Shown: positions 8,488 to 16,634 of the stretch, piece by piece | Layout of the letters: the number at the start of each line of letters is the position of its first letter | Numbering within the stretch: position 1 is the stretch's first letter | Assembly: GCF_017163935.1 (NCBI RefSeq) | Contig: NZ_JABVZR010000002.1 | Span: forward strand, 2,356,001-2,420,000 | Direction: 5' to 3' | Origin: Novosphingobium terrae | GTDB taxonomy: Bacteria > Pseudomonadota > Alphaproteobacteria > Sphingomonadales > Sphingomonadaceae | DNA length: 64,000 nt | The notes under the pieces: model-generated | What the model was told of the DNA's origin: nothing | The model's input: only the letters and a program-made list of their open reading frames with translations | Databases searched by the model: none | Program-made: the position numbers and the translations under genes

Positions 8488-9195
8488 TTACTGCTTCTTG
8501 GGATGTGCCTTTTCATAGGCGTCGGCCTGTTGCCTTAAGGCGATGCAGGGTGGTGTGGCGAAGACTTTCTTCCGAGCTTCGTCGATTTCGCCGTTATTGA
8601 GAGATCGCTCTGTGATGGCTTGCATATAGAGAGCAAGACCAACAAAGGTCTGGGGCAATTGGCTGGCCTTGGGCTGGCTTTGCAGCAAGGTTCTCATCTC
8701 CTCCAGCTTGCTGTCGTGCTCGCTGGTGAGTTGCGGCAAGCCATCGGCGTCGAGCTGGTCCGACACGGCCATAGCCTGATGGTTGAGGGCGATCAGGCGG
8801 GCGCCATCGGGCGTGTGCAGAAACTGGCTGAATGTGGTGAAGTTCTGGCGCTCTTCAAGGCTGAGGCTGCGCAGCTTGCTCATCAGCGGGTTGATCGACT
8901 GGTCATCAACCATGGCCAACATGGACTTGCGCATGACATCCATGCAGCCGGGCAGGGCAGGGGCAAGGGCCTTGATCTCGGGCGTAAAGTGACTGTCGTC
9001 GATCATCTTGGCCATGGCGGTCGCAAGCGCGCGGCTCAGCTGAAACTCGTCGTTGACATACTGCTGGAACAGCGGATCGGTCGTGAAATTGTCCGGGCTG
9101 ACCGGCGCGACGGGCTGCGCGACAGCGACGGTCGACTGGGCCGACGCGAGCGTGACGGCCAGTGCCGATAGCAGCATGCCCTTGAGGATGGTCAT
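8488..9195 (-). CDS. secreted hypothetical protein
   Basis: 235 residues. The N-terminus is a clear Sec signal (MTILKGMLLSALAVTLASA, cleavage near AVAQ). The mature part is helical and polar, with two Cys (in PGCMDVMRKS and PPCIAL) that could form a disulfide. I do not recognise a family. It is a single gene between convergent and divergent neighbours. Its codon use matches the rest of the window. Confidence 0.75.
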   Translation of the reverse strand: MTILKGMLLSALAVTLASAQSTVAVAQPVAPVSPDNFTTDPLFQQYVNDEFQLSRALATAMAKMIDDSHFTPEIKALAPALPGCMDVMRKSMLAMVDDQSINPLMSKLRSLSLEERQNFTTFSQFLHTPDGARLIALNHQAMAVSDQLDADGLPQLTSEHDSKLEEMRTLLQSQPKASQLPQTFVGLALYMQAITERSLNNGEIDEARKKVFATPPCIALRQQADAYEKAHPKKQ

Positions 9196-9273
9196 AAGAT
9201 CGGGTCCTTCAGCAAAGGGAGGGCGTTTATGATGGATTGCGAAGCACGGCTGATGTGCGCCACGTAAAACCGT

Positions 9274-10173
9274 TCAGGCTTGGGCCTTGCTGGCACCGAC
9301 AAGCAGGCTGCGCCTGTCGATCAGACCTTGTCCCACCATATCGAAAAAGGCGCGCACCCGCGCGGTGTTGCGCAAATCCTTATGCGTGATGAGCCAGAGT
9401 TCCCGGGTGAGCGCCGCTTCAGTGCCTGATACGCGCATCAGATCAGCCTCCTGATCGCCCAGATAACAGGGCAACAGCGCCATGCCGATGCCCGCCTTCA
9501 CCGCCATCATCTGGTTGATCAAACTGCTTGAGCGATAAATGATCTGGTCATCGGCAACTGTATCGGTCAGCCATTGGGCTGCGGCCGCTGCTGCTTCCAT
9601 GTGCCAGCCAATGAAGCTGTGCCCGGCATAGGGAGCGGTTTCGATGGGCGGGCGCCCGGTCAGATAGGCGGGCGTGGCATAGATCGCCCAAGCGGTTTCC
9701 GCGATCTTGCGCCCGAACAGATCGCCTTCTGTCGGTCTCGTTGCGCGGATCGCGATATCCGCTTCCCGGCGCAGCAGGTCGAGCTGTCGATTGTCGACCA
9801 GAAGTTCGAGCGTAATACCGTCATATTGGGCGCGAAAACCGGCCAGCAGATCATTGAGCAGCCGATAGGCAAGACTTTCCGAGCAGGTGATGCGCAGATG
9901 ACCGGTTAATCGGGTATCCAGACCCGAGATGTCGCGGTCAACCGACAGGGCCTCATGCTCCATGCGCTCTGCCGCAAGGATCATGCGTTGGCCCGCTTCG
10001 GTGGGCTGGTAGGCACCGGCCTTGCGATCGAAAAGCTGGACCTGATAACGCCCCTCCAGCGCATTGAGCCAGCGAAAGATCGTCGAGTGATCGTGCCCCA
10101 GCGCCTTGGCCGCGCCCTTTAGGGAGCCATGCCGCCCGATCGTCAGGATCAGGCGAAAATCGTTCCAGTCCAT
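9274..10173 (-). CDS. LysR-family transcriptional regulator
   Basis: 299 residues from the ATG at 10173, which begins the standard LysR motif MDWNDFRLILTIGRHGSLKG; the longer frame upstream is not needed. The helix-turn-helix (AAKALGHDHSTIFRWLNALE) and the two-lobed periplasmic-binding-like effector domain follow (GHLRITCSE, LLRREADIAIRATRP, AVKAGIGMALLPCYLGD). It is divergent from the SMR transporter gene about 210 bases away and may control it. Confidence 0.92.
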   Translation of the reverse strand: MDWNDFRLILTIGRHGSLKGAAKALGHDHSTIFRWLNALEGRYQVQLFDRKAGAYQPTEAGQRMILAAERMEHEALSVDRDISGLDTRLTGHLRITCSESLAYRLLNDLLAGFRAQYDGITLELLVDNRQLDLLRREADIAIRATRPTEGDLFGRKIAETAWAIYATPAYLTGRPPIETAPYAGHSFIGWHMEAAAAAAQWLTDTVADDQIIYRSSSLINQMMAVKAGIGMALLPCYLGDQEADLMRVSGTEAALTRELWLITHKDLRNTARVRAFFDMVGQGLIDRRSLLVGASKAQA

Positions 10174-10385
10174 GATGGTGTTCCTGTGGGCAAGCTCGGC
10201 TGCTGGTTGGCCCTTGGCTTGCGCGAGGGCAAGGTAAAAGGCGTGATTAGCCTTTGCGGCAGCACAAATGCCACTTTCCAAATGCCAAATCCCTCCAGAT
10301 CATCAAAGGGTTATGCTCGGCTCATGAACAGAGCGCAGCATAATGGACATCGTGATGGCCATACCCGGTGTGGTGGGCTTCAACC

Positions 10386-10715
10386 ATGGGTCTGATGGGC
10401 GCATGGGGCTTGCTGGTCTTGTCAGGCCTATTGGATGTTGCCTGGGCGGTCAGCGTGAAACAAGCTGACGGTTACAGCAAGGTAGGGTGGAGCGTCCTTT
10501 CCCTCATCTTGTTAGGGCTGTTTATCTACGCTCTGGGGCGTGCGTTGCAGATGCTGCCCCTGAGCACGGCCTATGCCGTCTGGACAGGAATTGGTGCGGT
10601 CGGTTCGGTGGTGGCGGGCATTTTATTCTTCGGCGAGGCGGTCGATGCTGCGCGCCTTGCATGGATCGCTGTGACCCTTGCCGGGATGATCGGCCTCAAA
10701 CTGACGAGCCGATAA
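10386..10715 (+). CDS. small multidrug resistance transporter, Gdx/SugE-like, Asp in place of conserved Glu
   Basis: 109 residues from the ATG at 10386; the ATG at 10395 fits family length best. Four membrane helices are visible. TM3 carries the Gdx-type motif STAYAVWTGIGAVGSVVAG. In TM1 the otherwise nearly invariant proton- and substrate-binding Glu (LLEVxWA in SugE) is Asp here: the codon at 10434-10436 is GAT (LSGLLDVAWAVSVK). Gdx proteins export guanidinium and act as antiparallel dimers in the inner membrane. The Asp suggests altered coupling or substrate. The pyruvate dehydrogenase subunit gene follows 25 bases later. Confidence 0.88.
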   Translation: MGLMGAWGLLVLSGLLDVAWAVSVKQADGYSKVGWSVLSLILLGLFIYALGRALQMLPLSTAYAVWTGIGAVGSVVAGILFFGEAVDAARLAWIAVTLAGMIGLKLTSR

Positions 10716-10740
10716 TGGCCCGACAAATAAAGGCAAAATC

Positions 10741-11733
10741 ATGAAATCGCAAACAACCAAAGCCATCCCTTCGAGTTTTACGCGCGAGGAGGATCTACAG
10801 GCTTATGAGCAAATGGTTCTGATCCGTCGCTTCGAGGAACGCGCCGGGCAATTGTATGGCGAGGGGCTGATCGCCGGTTTCTGCCACCTGTATATCGGGC
10901 AGGAGGCGGTTGTCGTGGGCATGCAGATGGCGATCGAGGAGGGTGATCAGGTGATCACGGGCTATCGCGACCACGGCCATATGCTGGCACTGGGCGTCGA
11001 TCCCGATATCGTTATGGCAGAGTTGACGGGCCGCGCTTCGGGTATATCGCGAGGCAAGGGTGGATCGATGCATATGTTCAGCCCTAAGCTGGGCTTCTAT
11101 GGCGGCCATGGCATCGTCGGCGCACAGGTTTCGATCGGCACCGGCCTGGCCTTTGTCAACAAATACAAGGAGAACGATCGTGTCTGCCTCACCTATTTCG
11201 GTGATGGCGCATCCAATCAGGGGCAGGTCTATGAAAGTTTCAACATGGCCAAGATCTGGAACCTGCCGGTTGTCTATGTCATCGAGAACAACCGTTATGG
11301 CATGGGCACCAGCATCGAGCGGGCCTCGGCCACCATCGATCTTTCGAAGCGCGGCGCTTCCTTCAACATTCCCGGCGAGCAGGTCGATGCGATGGATGTG
11401 CGCGCCGTGCGTGAGGCAGGGCAGCGTGCGGTTGACCGGGCAAGGGCGGGCGAGGGGCCTTATATTCTGGAGATGTTGACCTATCGCTATCGCGGTCATT
11501 CCATGTCAGACCCTGCCAAATATCGCTCACGCGAAGAAGTGCAGCAGATGAAGACGCGGAACGATCCCATCGACCGTGTCATGGCCCGCCTTCTCAACGA
11601 CTGGAAACTGCCTGCTGATGAGCTGAAGGAGGTCGACCGGCGCATGAAAGAGGTGGCGATCAAGGCGGCAAAGTTTGCCACGATCAGCCCGGAACCGGAT
11701 CTGAGCGAACTCTACACGGATGTCTATGTCTGA
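10741..11733 (+). CDS. pdhA: pyruvate dehydrogenase E1 component, alpha subunit (orphan)
   Basis: 330 residues, normal for PdhA. The thiamine diphosphate motif is present: GDGASNQG, then about 20 residues later VIENN. RYRGHSMSDPAKYRSREEV is the regulatory-loop region of E1 alpha. It should work as an alpha2beta2 heterotetramer with an E1 beta subunit in oxidative decarboxylation of pyruvate. No beta subunit follows; the next gene is on the other strand. It must pair with a beta subunit encoded elsewhere, or be an extra copy. It may be cotranscribed with the SMR gene. Confidence 0.9.
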   Translation: MKSQTTKAIPSSFTREEDLQAYEQMVLIRRFEERAGQLYGEGLIAGFCHLYIGQEAVVVGMQMAIEEGDQVITGYRDHGHMLALGVDPDIVMAELTGRASGISRGKGGSMHMFSPKLGFYGGHGIVGAQVSIGTGLAFVNKYKENDRVCLTYFGDGASNQGQVYESFNMAKIWNLPVVYVIENNRYGMGTSIERASATIDLSKRGASFNIPGEQVDAMDVRAVREAGQRAVDRARAGEGPYILEMLTYRYRGHSMSDPAKYRSREEVQQMKTRNDPIDRVMARLLNDWKLPADELKEVDRRMKEVAIKAAKFATISPEPDLSELYTDVYV

Positions 11734-12045
11734 AGGGGGGCAGAAATATCCTTGAAATCACATGAAATCGCACCGATCCCTATTGAAGAAAGGAAGAGCG
11801 TAACAGGTATCGATCTGGCGGGAGTAATGCCCGAGGCAATTTGATGCGCTGCAGGGTGTGCAGCATCATAGCTCGATTGGGCAATGGATAGATGGTGCAT
11901 GGAGCTGAAATATGGCTTGATCTCTGGCTTCAAATCACTCTTCTTCCAGCTTCACGCCTGTGAACTCGATGTACTGGTTGCGGATCAACGCTCCGCTATC
12001 CGGACGCCATGGCTGTAGGTCCGCCGTGCGCTTTCAATTTGATGG
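11734..12045. other. intergenic region with a possible gene remnant
   Basis: No complete gene is seen. On the minus strand, 11935-12033 reads as a short protein-like tail (ALIRNQYIEFTGVKLEEE, then stop) with no start codon, preceded by an in-frame stop. It could be the end of a lost gene, but I cannot name it. A weak hairpin sits near 11842-11870. Confidence 0.35.
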
Positions 12046-12843
12046 TCACCAATACTCATAAAAGTGATGCAGTGGGCCATGTCCTTTTCCAGCGTCGAGC
12101 CTGTCGCTGTTTGCCAACGCGGCGTGCATGAAGGCCTTCGCACGGCGGACGCTGTCTTCCACCCCAAGCGAAGGCAACAGCGCCGCGATCGCAGCCGACA
12201 GGGTACAGCCGGTGCCATGATCGTTGACGGTGTCGATACGCCTTGCCGAAAGCTCGATCCCGTCGCCGCTTCCAAGCAGCAGATCGGTGCTATCGTCTCC
12301 ATCCCGCAGATGGCCACCCTTGAGAAGCACCCACTGCGCCCCCAGCATACCAAGATCGGCGATCCTTCTGCGCATCTCCTCGCGTGTCCATTCCCCTTCG
12401 AAATCGAGCAAGACGCCCGCTTCGGGAAGATTGGGGGTGATGACCGTGGATATGGGGACAAGGTTTTCCGCAATCGCCGTCACGGCATCGGGAAGCAGCA
12501 GATGATCGCCGCTCTTTGAGACCATCACGGGGTCTAGCACAATATTCTGCGCGCCATGATGGCGGAGACGATCCGCGATGGTCTCGGCGATGGCCGCCGT
12601 GGCGACCATGCCGATCTTGACGGAATCAACGCGAACATCGTCGAACACCGCATCGATCTGATCAGCGACGAACGAAGGTTCTAGGGCGACGAACGAGCGG
12701 ACCCCTTGCGTGTTTTGAGCGACCACGGCTGTGATCGCGGACATCGCATAGGCGCCCATAGCGGAGAAGGTCTTGATATCCGCCTGAATACCGGCGCCTC
12801 CGGTAGGATCTGTTCCGGCAATGGAGAGAACATTTGCGATCAT
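12046..12843 (-). CDS. thiD: hydroxymethylpyrimidine/phosphomethylpyrimidine kinase
   Basis: 265 residues. The start NVLSIAGTDPTGGAGIQADIK is the ribokinase-fold signature of ThiD. The VMVSKSGDHLL and NDHGTGCTLSAAIAA segments (anion hole and catalytic Asp with GTGC) complete the active site. It phosphorylates HMP and HMP-P for thiamine synthesis in the cytoplasm. The 5' leader, 130-170 bases upstream, holds the 3' half of a TPP riboswitch. A thiamine link also fits the nearby TPP-dependent pdhA, though that gene is on the other strand. Confidence 0.95.
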   Translation of the reverse strand: MIANVLSIAGTDPTGGAGIQADIKTFSAMGAYAMSAITAVVAQNTQGVRSFVALEPSFVADQIDAVFDDVRVDSVKIGMVATAAIAETIADRLRHHGAQNIVLDPVMVSKSGDHLLLPDAVTAIAENLVPISTVITPNLPEAGVLLDFEGEWTREEMRRRIADLGMLGAQWVLLKGGHLRDGDDSTDLLLGSGDGIELSARRIDTVNDHGTGCTLSAAIAALLPSLGVEDSVRRAKAFMHAALANSDRLDAGKGHGPLHHFYEYW

Positions 12844-12971
12844 GAGTGCTCCTCAACGGCGAAGTGTGCCAGCCTTGGACGTTCGCCGCATGATGTTGAT
12901 CTGCTGTGCGGAGAGGGGCGCCCGATCGACATGGCGATGACCCGACCGGACGACGCGAGATGATACAGACG

Positions 12972-13015
12972 CGTCCCTTCGCCAGCATGATCTGGATCAG
13001 GTCCAAAGCGCCATC
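12972..13015 (-). promoter_or_regulatory. TPP riboswitch (thi box), 3' half intact, 5' half degenerate
   Basis: Read on the minus strand, 12974-13002 gives ACCTGATCCAGATCATGC followed by TGGCGAAGGGA. This is the conserved P4/L5/P5 half of the thi box, which in E. coli thiM reads ACCUGAUCUGGAUAAUGC then CAGCGUAGGGA. It lies upstream of thiD in the right direction. The other half is not convincing: no CUGAGA is present (the nearest is CCAAGA near 13031-13036), and no strand upstream pairs well with the expected P1. It may be a variant or a truncated, non-functional switch. Confidence 0.72.
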
Positions 13016-13095
13016 GCGCTGGGCCAATGGTATCTTGGCTTCCTGTCGAAGCCACCTTCAGTGTTCTGCAGGTGTCTTGGCTTGTGACAGGTTGT

Positions 13096-13506
13096 CTATC
13101 CGCTTTGCCGAGGCTGTCCTGCCGGAATTGTTGAAGCTGCGATGCCAGAGGCGAAAGAAAAGTTGTCGAAGGTGGAATTCACGATGACGATCATCACATC
13201 CTCGGGCCGCAGGCCGGGGTTGATCGCCAGCCTGGCAACCAGTTGCCGATAGAAATCCTGCTGCACGTCCTGCGATCGGACGCGGCCCGTGGTGATATGG
13301 AAAAGCACGAAATCATCCGAGCGCGGTCCGCCGCCATAGTGGCGGTCAAAGATAAGCTCGCCTGGTTGATGCTGGTGGATCGCGACGAATTGATCGGTCT
13401 CGGGAACTTCGAAACCCTCGACCATCGCGCGGTTCAGACTGTCAGCGATGGCGGCGAGATGAGCAGGAGGTTTTCCTGCCAGCAGTGAAATTCTTGTGAA
13501 TGGCAT
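13096..13506 (-). CDS. tautomerase-superfamily protein, MSAD-like
   Basis: 136 residues starting MPFTRISL, so Pro1 after Met removal can act as the catalytic amino-terminal proline. Length and layout fit the malonate-semialdehyde-decarboxylase group of the superfamily: HQHQPGELIFDRHYGG, then FYRQLVARL and VMIVIVNSTFDNFSFASG near the C-terminus. Relatives decarboxylate or hydrate small keto acids. The exact substrate is open. It ends just upstream of the TPP riboswitch remnant and could be read into thiD. Confidence 0.83.
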   Translation of the reverse strand: MPFTRISLLAGKPPAHLAAIADSLNRAMVEGFEVPETDQFVAIHQHQPGELIFDRHYGGGPRSDDFVLFHITTGRVRSQDVQQDFYRQLVARLAINPGLRPEDVMIVIVNSTFDNFSFASGIAASTIPAGQPRQSG

Positions 13507-13579
13507 ATTGGCAACTCCGGTTTGATTAATTCCCGAGATAATTGATTGTGACCTGCCGATTGTCTCTCGATGACGTTAG

Positions 13580-14077
13580 TCAGCCAGGGACTCTGTCCGT
13601 GTTGGAGCCAGCGTAGCGTGTCCTTCCACAAGCCCCGCGGTGGCGATCATAAAATAGCGCAAAACGGCCGATAGCGGACAGAGCGTAATCCTGGAGCCTC
13701 AGGTAGGCTGGTGTTCGCGCGGCGGGGTGATGATAGTTCAATATAAGCCACAACGCCGCGACCGAGCTAATTTCGTCGTCGGCAACGGCAATGACCAAGG
13801 TCGGCGCAGTGACTTTGGTGACGTGATCACAAGCGTCTTGCCGCTCGGCAGCCGGATGATGTTGCTCAAATCGTTGGTGGCGGAAAAACTGGATTTCACG
13901 ATAGTCATAGGTCAGCATGTCGAAACCATGCGTCGTCAGGAAGTGCGCATAGCGATGGTCATAGCGGGCCAGCACCCTGGTTGCGCCATGGATGATAAGG
14001 TTGCCGTGGATGGCACGGCCCTTCGCCACGCAGACATGCCCATGGAGCATAGCGCTATCGGCGCAGCGGATCGACAT
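13580..14077 (-). pseudogene. alpha/beta hydrolase (COG4757-type) with internal deletion
   Basis: From the ATG at 14077 the first 60 residues match the start of this hydrolase type (GNLIIHGATRVLARYDHRYAHFL, then GFDMLTYDYR). The frame then jumps to the C-terminal part (VTAPTLVIAVADDEIS, and IGRFALFYDRH). About 120 residues, including the nucleophile elbow with the catalytic Ser, are missing, although the frame stays open. The usual length is about 285 residues; here there are 165. It is divergent from a broken TetR gene, the usual partner. Both appear to be decaying. Confidence 0.75.
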
Positions 14078-14195
14078 GGTTTCGCCATGAGGGGCGAGAA
14101 GGGAGGCAGCCGGTCTTATCATAGTTATGAGGATAGTGCAGGGGCCAGCCTTTAGGATATTCACTGTACGGTATACATTGATCGTGGCGACATAG

Positions 14196-14402
14196 CCTCT
14201 CCCGCCGCGCGAACGCATCCTCAGGGCCGCCATTCGACTGTTTCAGGGAAAGGGAATTTGCGTTATCATTCTGGACGCGATCGCGGAAACGGCGGGCTTG
14301 ACCAAGCGCACCGCCTATTACCATTTCCGTAGCAAGAGCGATCTGGTCGCCGCCTTTCTGGCAGAACGACGTGAGCCTAATGTGGCATTGTTCCAGCGCT
14401 GA
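14196..14402 (+). pseudogene. TetR-family regulator remnant
   Basis: This frame encodes a textbook TetR DNA-binding domain: RILRAAIRLFQGKG, then LDAIAETAGLTKRTAYYHFR and SKSDLVAAFLAER. It has no start codon (an in-frame TAG precedes it at 14193-14195) and stops at 14400-14402, before any ligand-binding domain. It is therefore a fragment of about 68 codons. It faces away from the deleted hydrolase gene; such pairs are often a regulator and its target. Confidence 0.8.
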
Positions 14403-14910
14403 TCTGGGCAGTGGGTATGTGATGTGCTGCTTCAAATCTTGGTCAATCATGCGGTTGTTTTACGAATAAAATTCACGCTCGCTGCCACAGTCGGCGCCTA
14501 CCTTGCGGTTTATCGTTCTGACAGGCGATGAAGTCGTCGATTACGGCGCCACTGGCGATCTGATGGCACTGCCTGCACTCATGGGCACTGCATTGCTAGC
14601 CGGCCAAAGGTTGCGGCGGCGACTGCTTCAGCGAGAACCTGTTGATCCACGGCATGGTAGCTTACCCATTATTGCGCCCTGTTCCAATCGCGGGCGGCCC
14701 ATCCCCGGTTAGCGGGGGCGCTCATCCGGTATCGAGCCTTGCCAATCTGCAAAACAGATTTGTTTGATGCAGCCATGGGTCTGAATGATTATTTGGCAGC
14801 AGGAATGAAAATACCCGATTTCACGAAAATTAGCGTGCCATGGTCTTCTTTCCCCAGTGTTCATGGCATTTTTTTGCTATGGATGTTGTTTCGAAGAATT
14901 TATTTCGGAT
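14403..14910. other. intergenic region, probably decayed sequence
   Basis: No gene can be supported here. The stretch follows the TetR fragment and may hold decayed remains of its C-terminal part. From about 14720 to 14910 the base composition becomes AT-rich. A short open frame at 14503-14712 (plus) has no ribosome-binding site and no recognisable motif. Confidence 0.5.
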
Positions 14911-15381
14911 CTAACTTTCGGTTCGAGCGACATGGACCAGCCATCGCCGGATTGCCGCTTGATCTGCTTCTGACAGCATTTCTGAAATTTCCTTTTCAAG
15001 ATTCTGCACGCGCTCCCGGCATTGTTGTAACAACAACAAACCTTCCGGCGTCAATTCGATTTGCAGGATACGTCCATGAGCGTTGTGTGGCACACGGCGT
15101 ATCGTTTGGGCGCGTTCGAGGTTGGCGACAATGACACTTACCGTCTGAGGCGTCAGCAGGGTAAGGCGAGCGAGATCCGCATTGGAAATGCCCGGATAGG
15201 CTTTGATCATCGTCATCACCGCGAATTGCGGAGGTGTGACCTCGAGGTCCGTCAGGGCTCGATCCATACGATGGCGATAGGCACCTGCGGCCTGACGGAG
15301 CAGATAACCCAGATAGCCGCTCTCACCGCGTTTGGCCTCTCCGGGGCCTGGAAGGGAAGGATCACTCTGAGGCTTGCGCAT
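14911..15381 (-). CDS. MarR-family transcriptional regulator
   Basis: 156 residues from the ATG at 15381; the longer upstream frame is not MarR-like. The core GYLLRQAAGAYRHRMDRAL, VTPPQFAVMTMIKAYPGIS and the winged helix NADLARLTLLTPQTVSVIV with AHGRILQIELTPEG are typical. It is divergent from a membrane protein gene, with 90 bases between the start codons, so it probably controls that gene as well as itself. The ligand is unknown; phenolic compounds are common for the family. Confidence 0.9.
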   Translation of the reverse strand: MRKPQSDPSLPGPGEAKRGESGYLGYLLRQAAGAYRHRMDRALTDLEVTPPQFAVMTMIKAYPGISNADLARLTLLTPQTVSVIVANLERAQTIRRVPHNAHGRILQIELTPEGLLLLQQCRERVQNLEKEISEMLSEADQAAIRRWLVHVARTES

Positions 15382-15471
15382 GATGTAAGAACTCTGATAT
15401 TGTGTTCGTACTCTGATATAGACGATCTGGTGGTGATGCACCACCGCTGCCTCGCTGGAGCTTGCAAGATA

Positions 15472-16545
15472 ATGACAACTGCCGTTTTGGCCCCTTCGCA
15501 TACCTCGGAAAAACCTTTGCGATCAAAGATCCTGACGCTCGGCGCTCCCGTCGCGGCGATGGTTTATCCCGCGCCGCTGGTCGCATTTCACGCCATGCTG
15601 ACCGCTGCGGATGGGAGTTCGGAGGCCAGATGGTGGCTCATCGGGCCATGTCTTGCCATGCTTCTGACCCTTGCTTTTGCGGCGCCAACATTCGCTTGGC
15701 AATGCGCGACTTACCTGTCTCAGATTGAGGACCCTTCCATTGCCGAGGTCCGCGCCCGTCGTGTGGCCTATCTGTCCGTTGGTGCACCGGCGCTCTTCAG
15801 CTTCATCGGCACCACAACTTTCATGCTTGGCATTCCGCGTGCCGATATCTGGATTCTTGGCCTGTTCTGGGCGGCCTTGGCGCTGTTCGTCGGCACCGGT
15901 GCGAACACGCCTTACGTCAGCAAGGCATCACCGTCGTCTCCGTATGCAATGCGGGTCACCCATGGCGTGGCAGCCCTTGTTCTTGTTTTGGGATTTATCG
16001 GGCTTCATCTCACCAATCATCTGACGGGTCTGATCGGTCCGGATGTACATCGCTCCATCATGAAAGCATTGCGTCACATCTATCGGGCGCCTGTGGTTGA
16101 GCCGCTGTTGATGGTGGGTTTCATCGTGCTGATCGTGACGGGCTGCTGTATGGCATGGAAGTTGTCGGGCAAGGCCGGTGACCGTTTCCGTGCCTTTCAG
16201 CTTGCGACCGGGATTTATCTCACTTTTTTCCTTATCAGCCACACCAGCGCTGTCTTCGTTCTGGCTCGAACCTATCTGGGCATCGATAGCGACTGGGGCT
16301 TTGCAACAGGTGCGCCTGCCGGATTGCTGCACGATTCCTGGAACATCAGGCTTGTCCCGCTCTATGGGCTTGGCGTGTTTTGTGCGGTCGCACATCCCTT
16401 TGCTGGAGCCCGCGTTGTGATGCTGGCTCATGGCGTGCGTCGGACAGTGGGTGACGCAATTGTCGTGTGGAGCGCGGTTGCTTCCGTGATGATCTCGCTC
16501 GCGATCATGTTGGGCATGTGTGGTCTTCGTCTATATTTTGTTTAA
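15472..16545 (+). CDS. polytopic membrane protein with conserved-looking His residues
   Basis: 357 residues from the ATG at 15472 (GGAG at 15457-15460). About eight to ten membrane helices are visible. The second half has a pattern reminiscent of heme-b membrane anchors: FIGLHLTNHLTGLIG, LLMVGFIVLIVTGCCMAWKL, FFLISHTSAVFVLARTYLG and FCAVAHPFAGAR place His in or near helices, as in succinate dehydrogenase and fumarate reductase cytochrome b subunits. A heme role is inference only. It is divergent from the MarR regulator. Confidence 0.7.
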   Translation: MTTAVLAPSHTSEKPLRSKILTLGAPVAAMVYPAPLVAFHAMLTAADGSSEARWWLIGPCLAMLLTLAFAAPTFAWQCATYLSQIEDPSIAEVRARRVAYLSVGAPALFSFIGTTTFMLGIPRADIWILGLFWAALALFVGTGANTPYVSKASPSSPYAMRVTHGVAALVLVLGFIGLHLTNHLTGLIGPDVHRSIMKALRHIYRAPVVEPLLMVGFIVLIVTGCCMAWKLSGKAGDRFRAFQLATGIYLTFFLISHTSAVFVLARTYLGIDSDWGFATGAPAGLLHDSWNIRLVPLYGLGVFCAVAHPFAGARVVMLAHGVRRTVGDAIVVWSAVASVMISLAIMLGMCGLRLYFV

Positions 16546-16634
16546 AAATATCATGCCAAAACGGTAATTTCTATGAACCTTTAATTCATTTTTTGAAAGA
16601 TGGTTTTGGCATTTTATCAGGAAAGGATCAGATC

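Noticed and set aside
12840..13055. 71-residue open frame on the minus strand before thiD
   Set aside because: It is the leader containing the TPP riboswitch half; the open frame is accidental.
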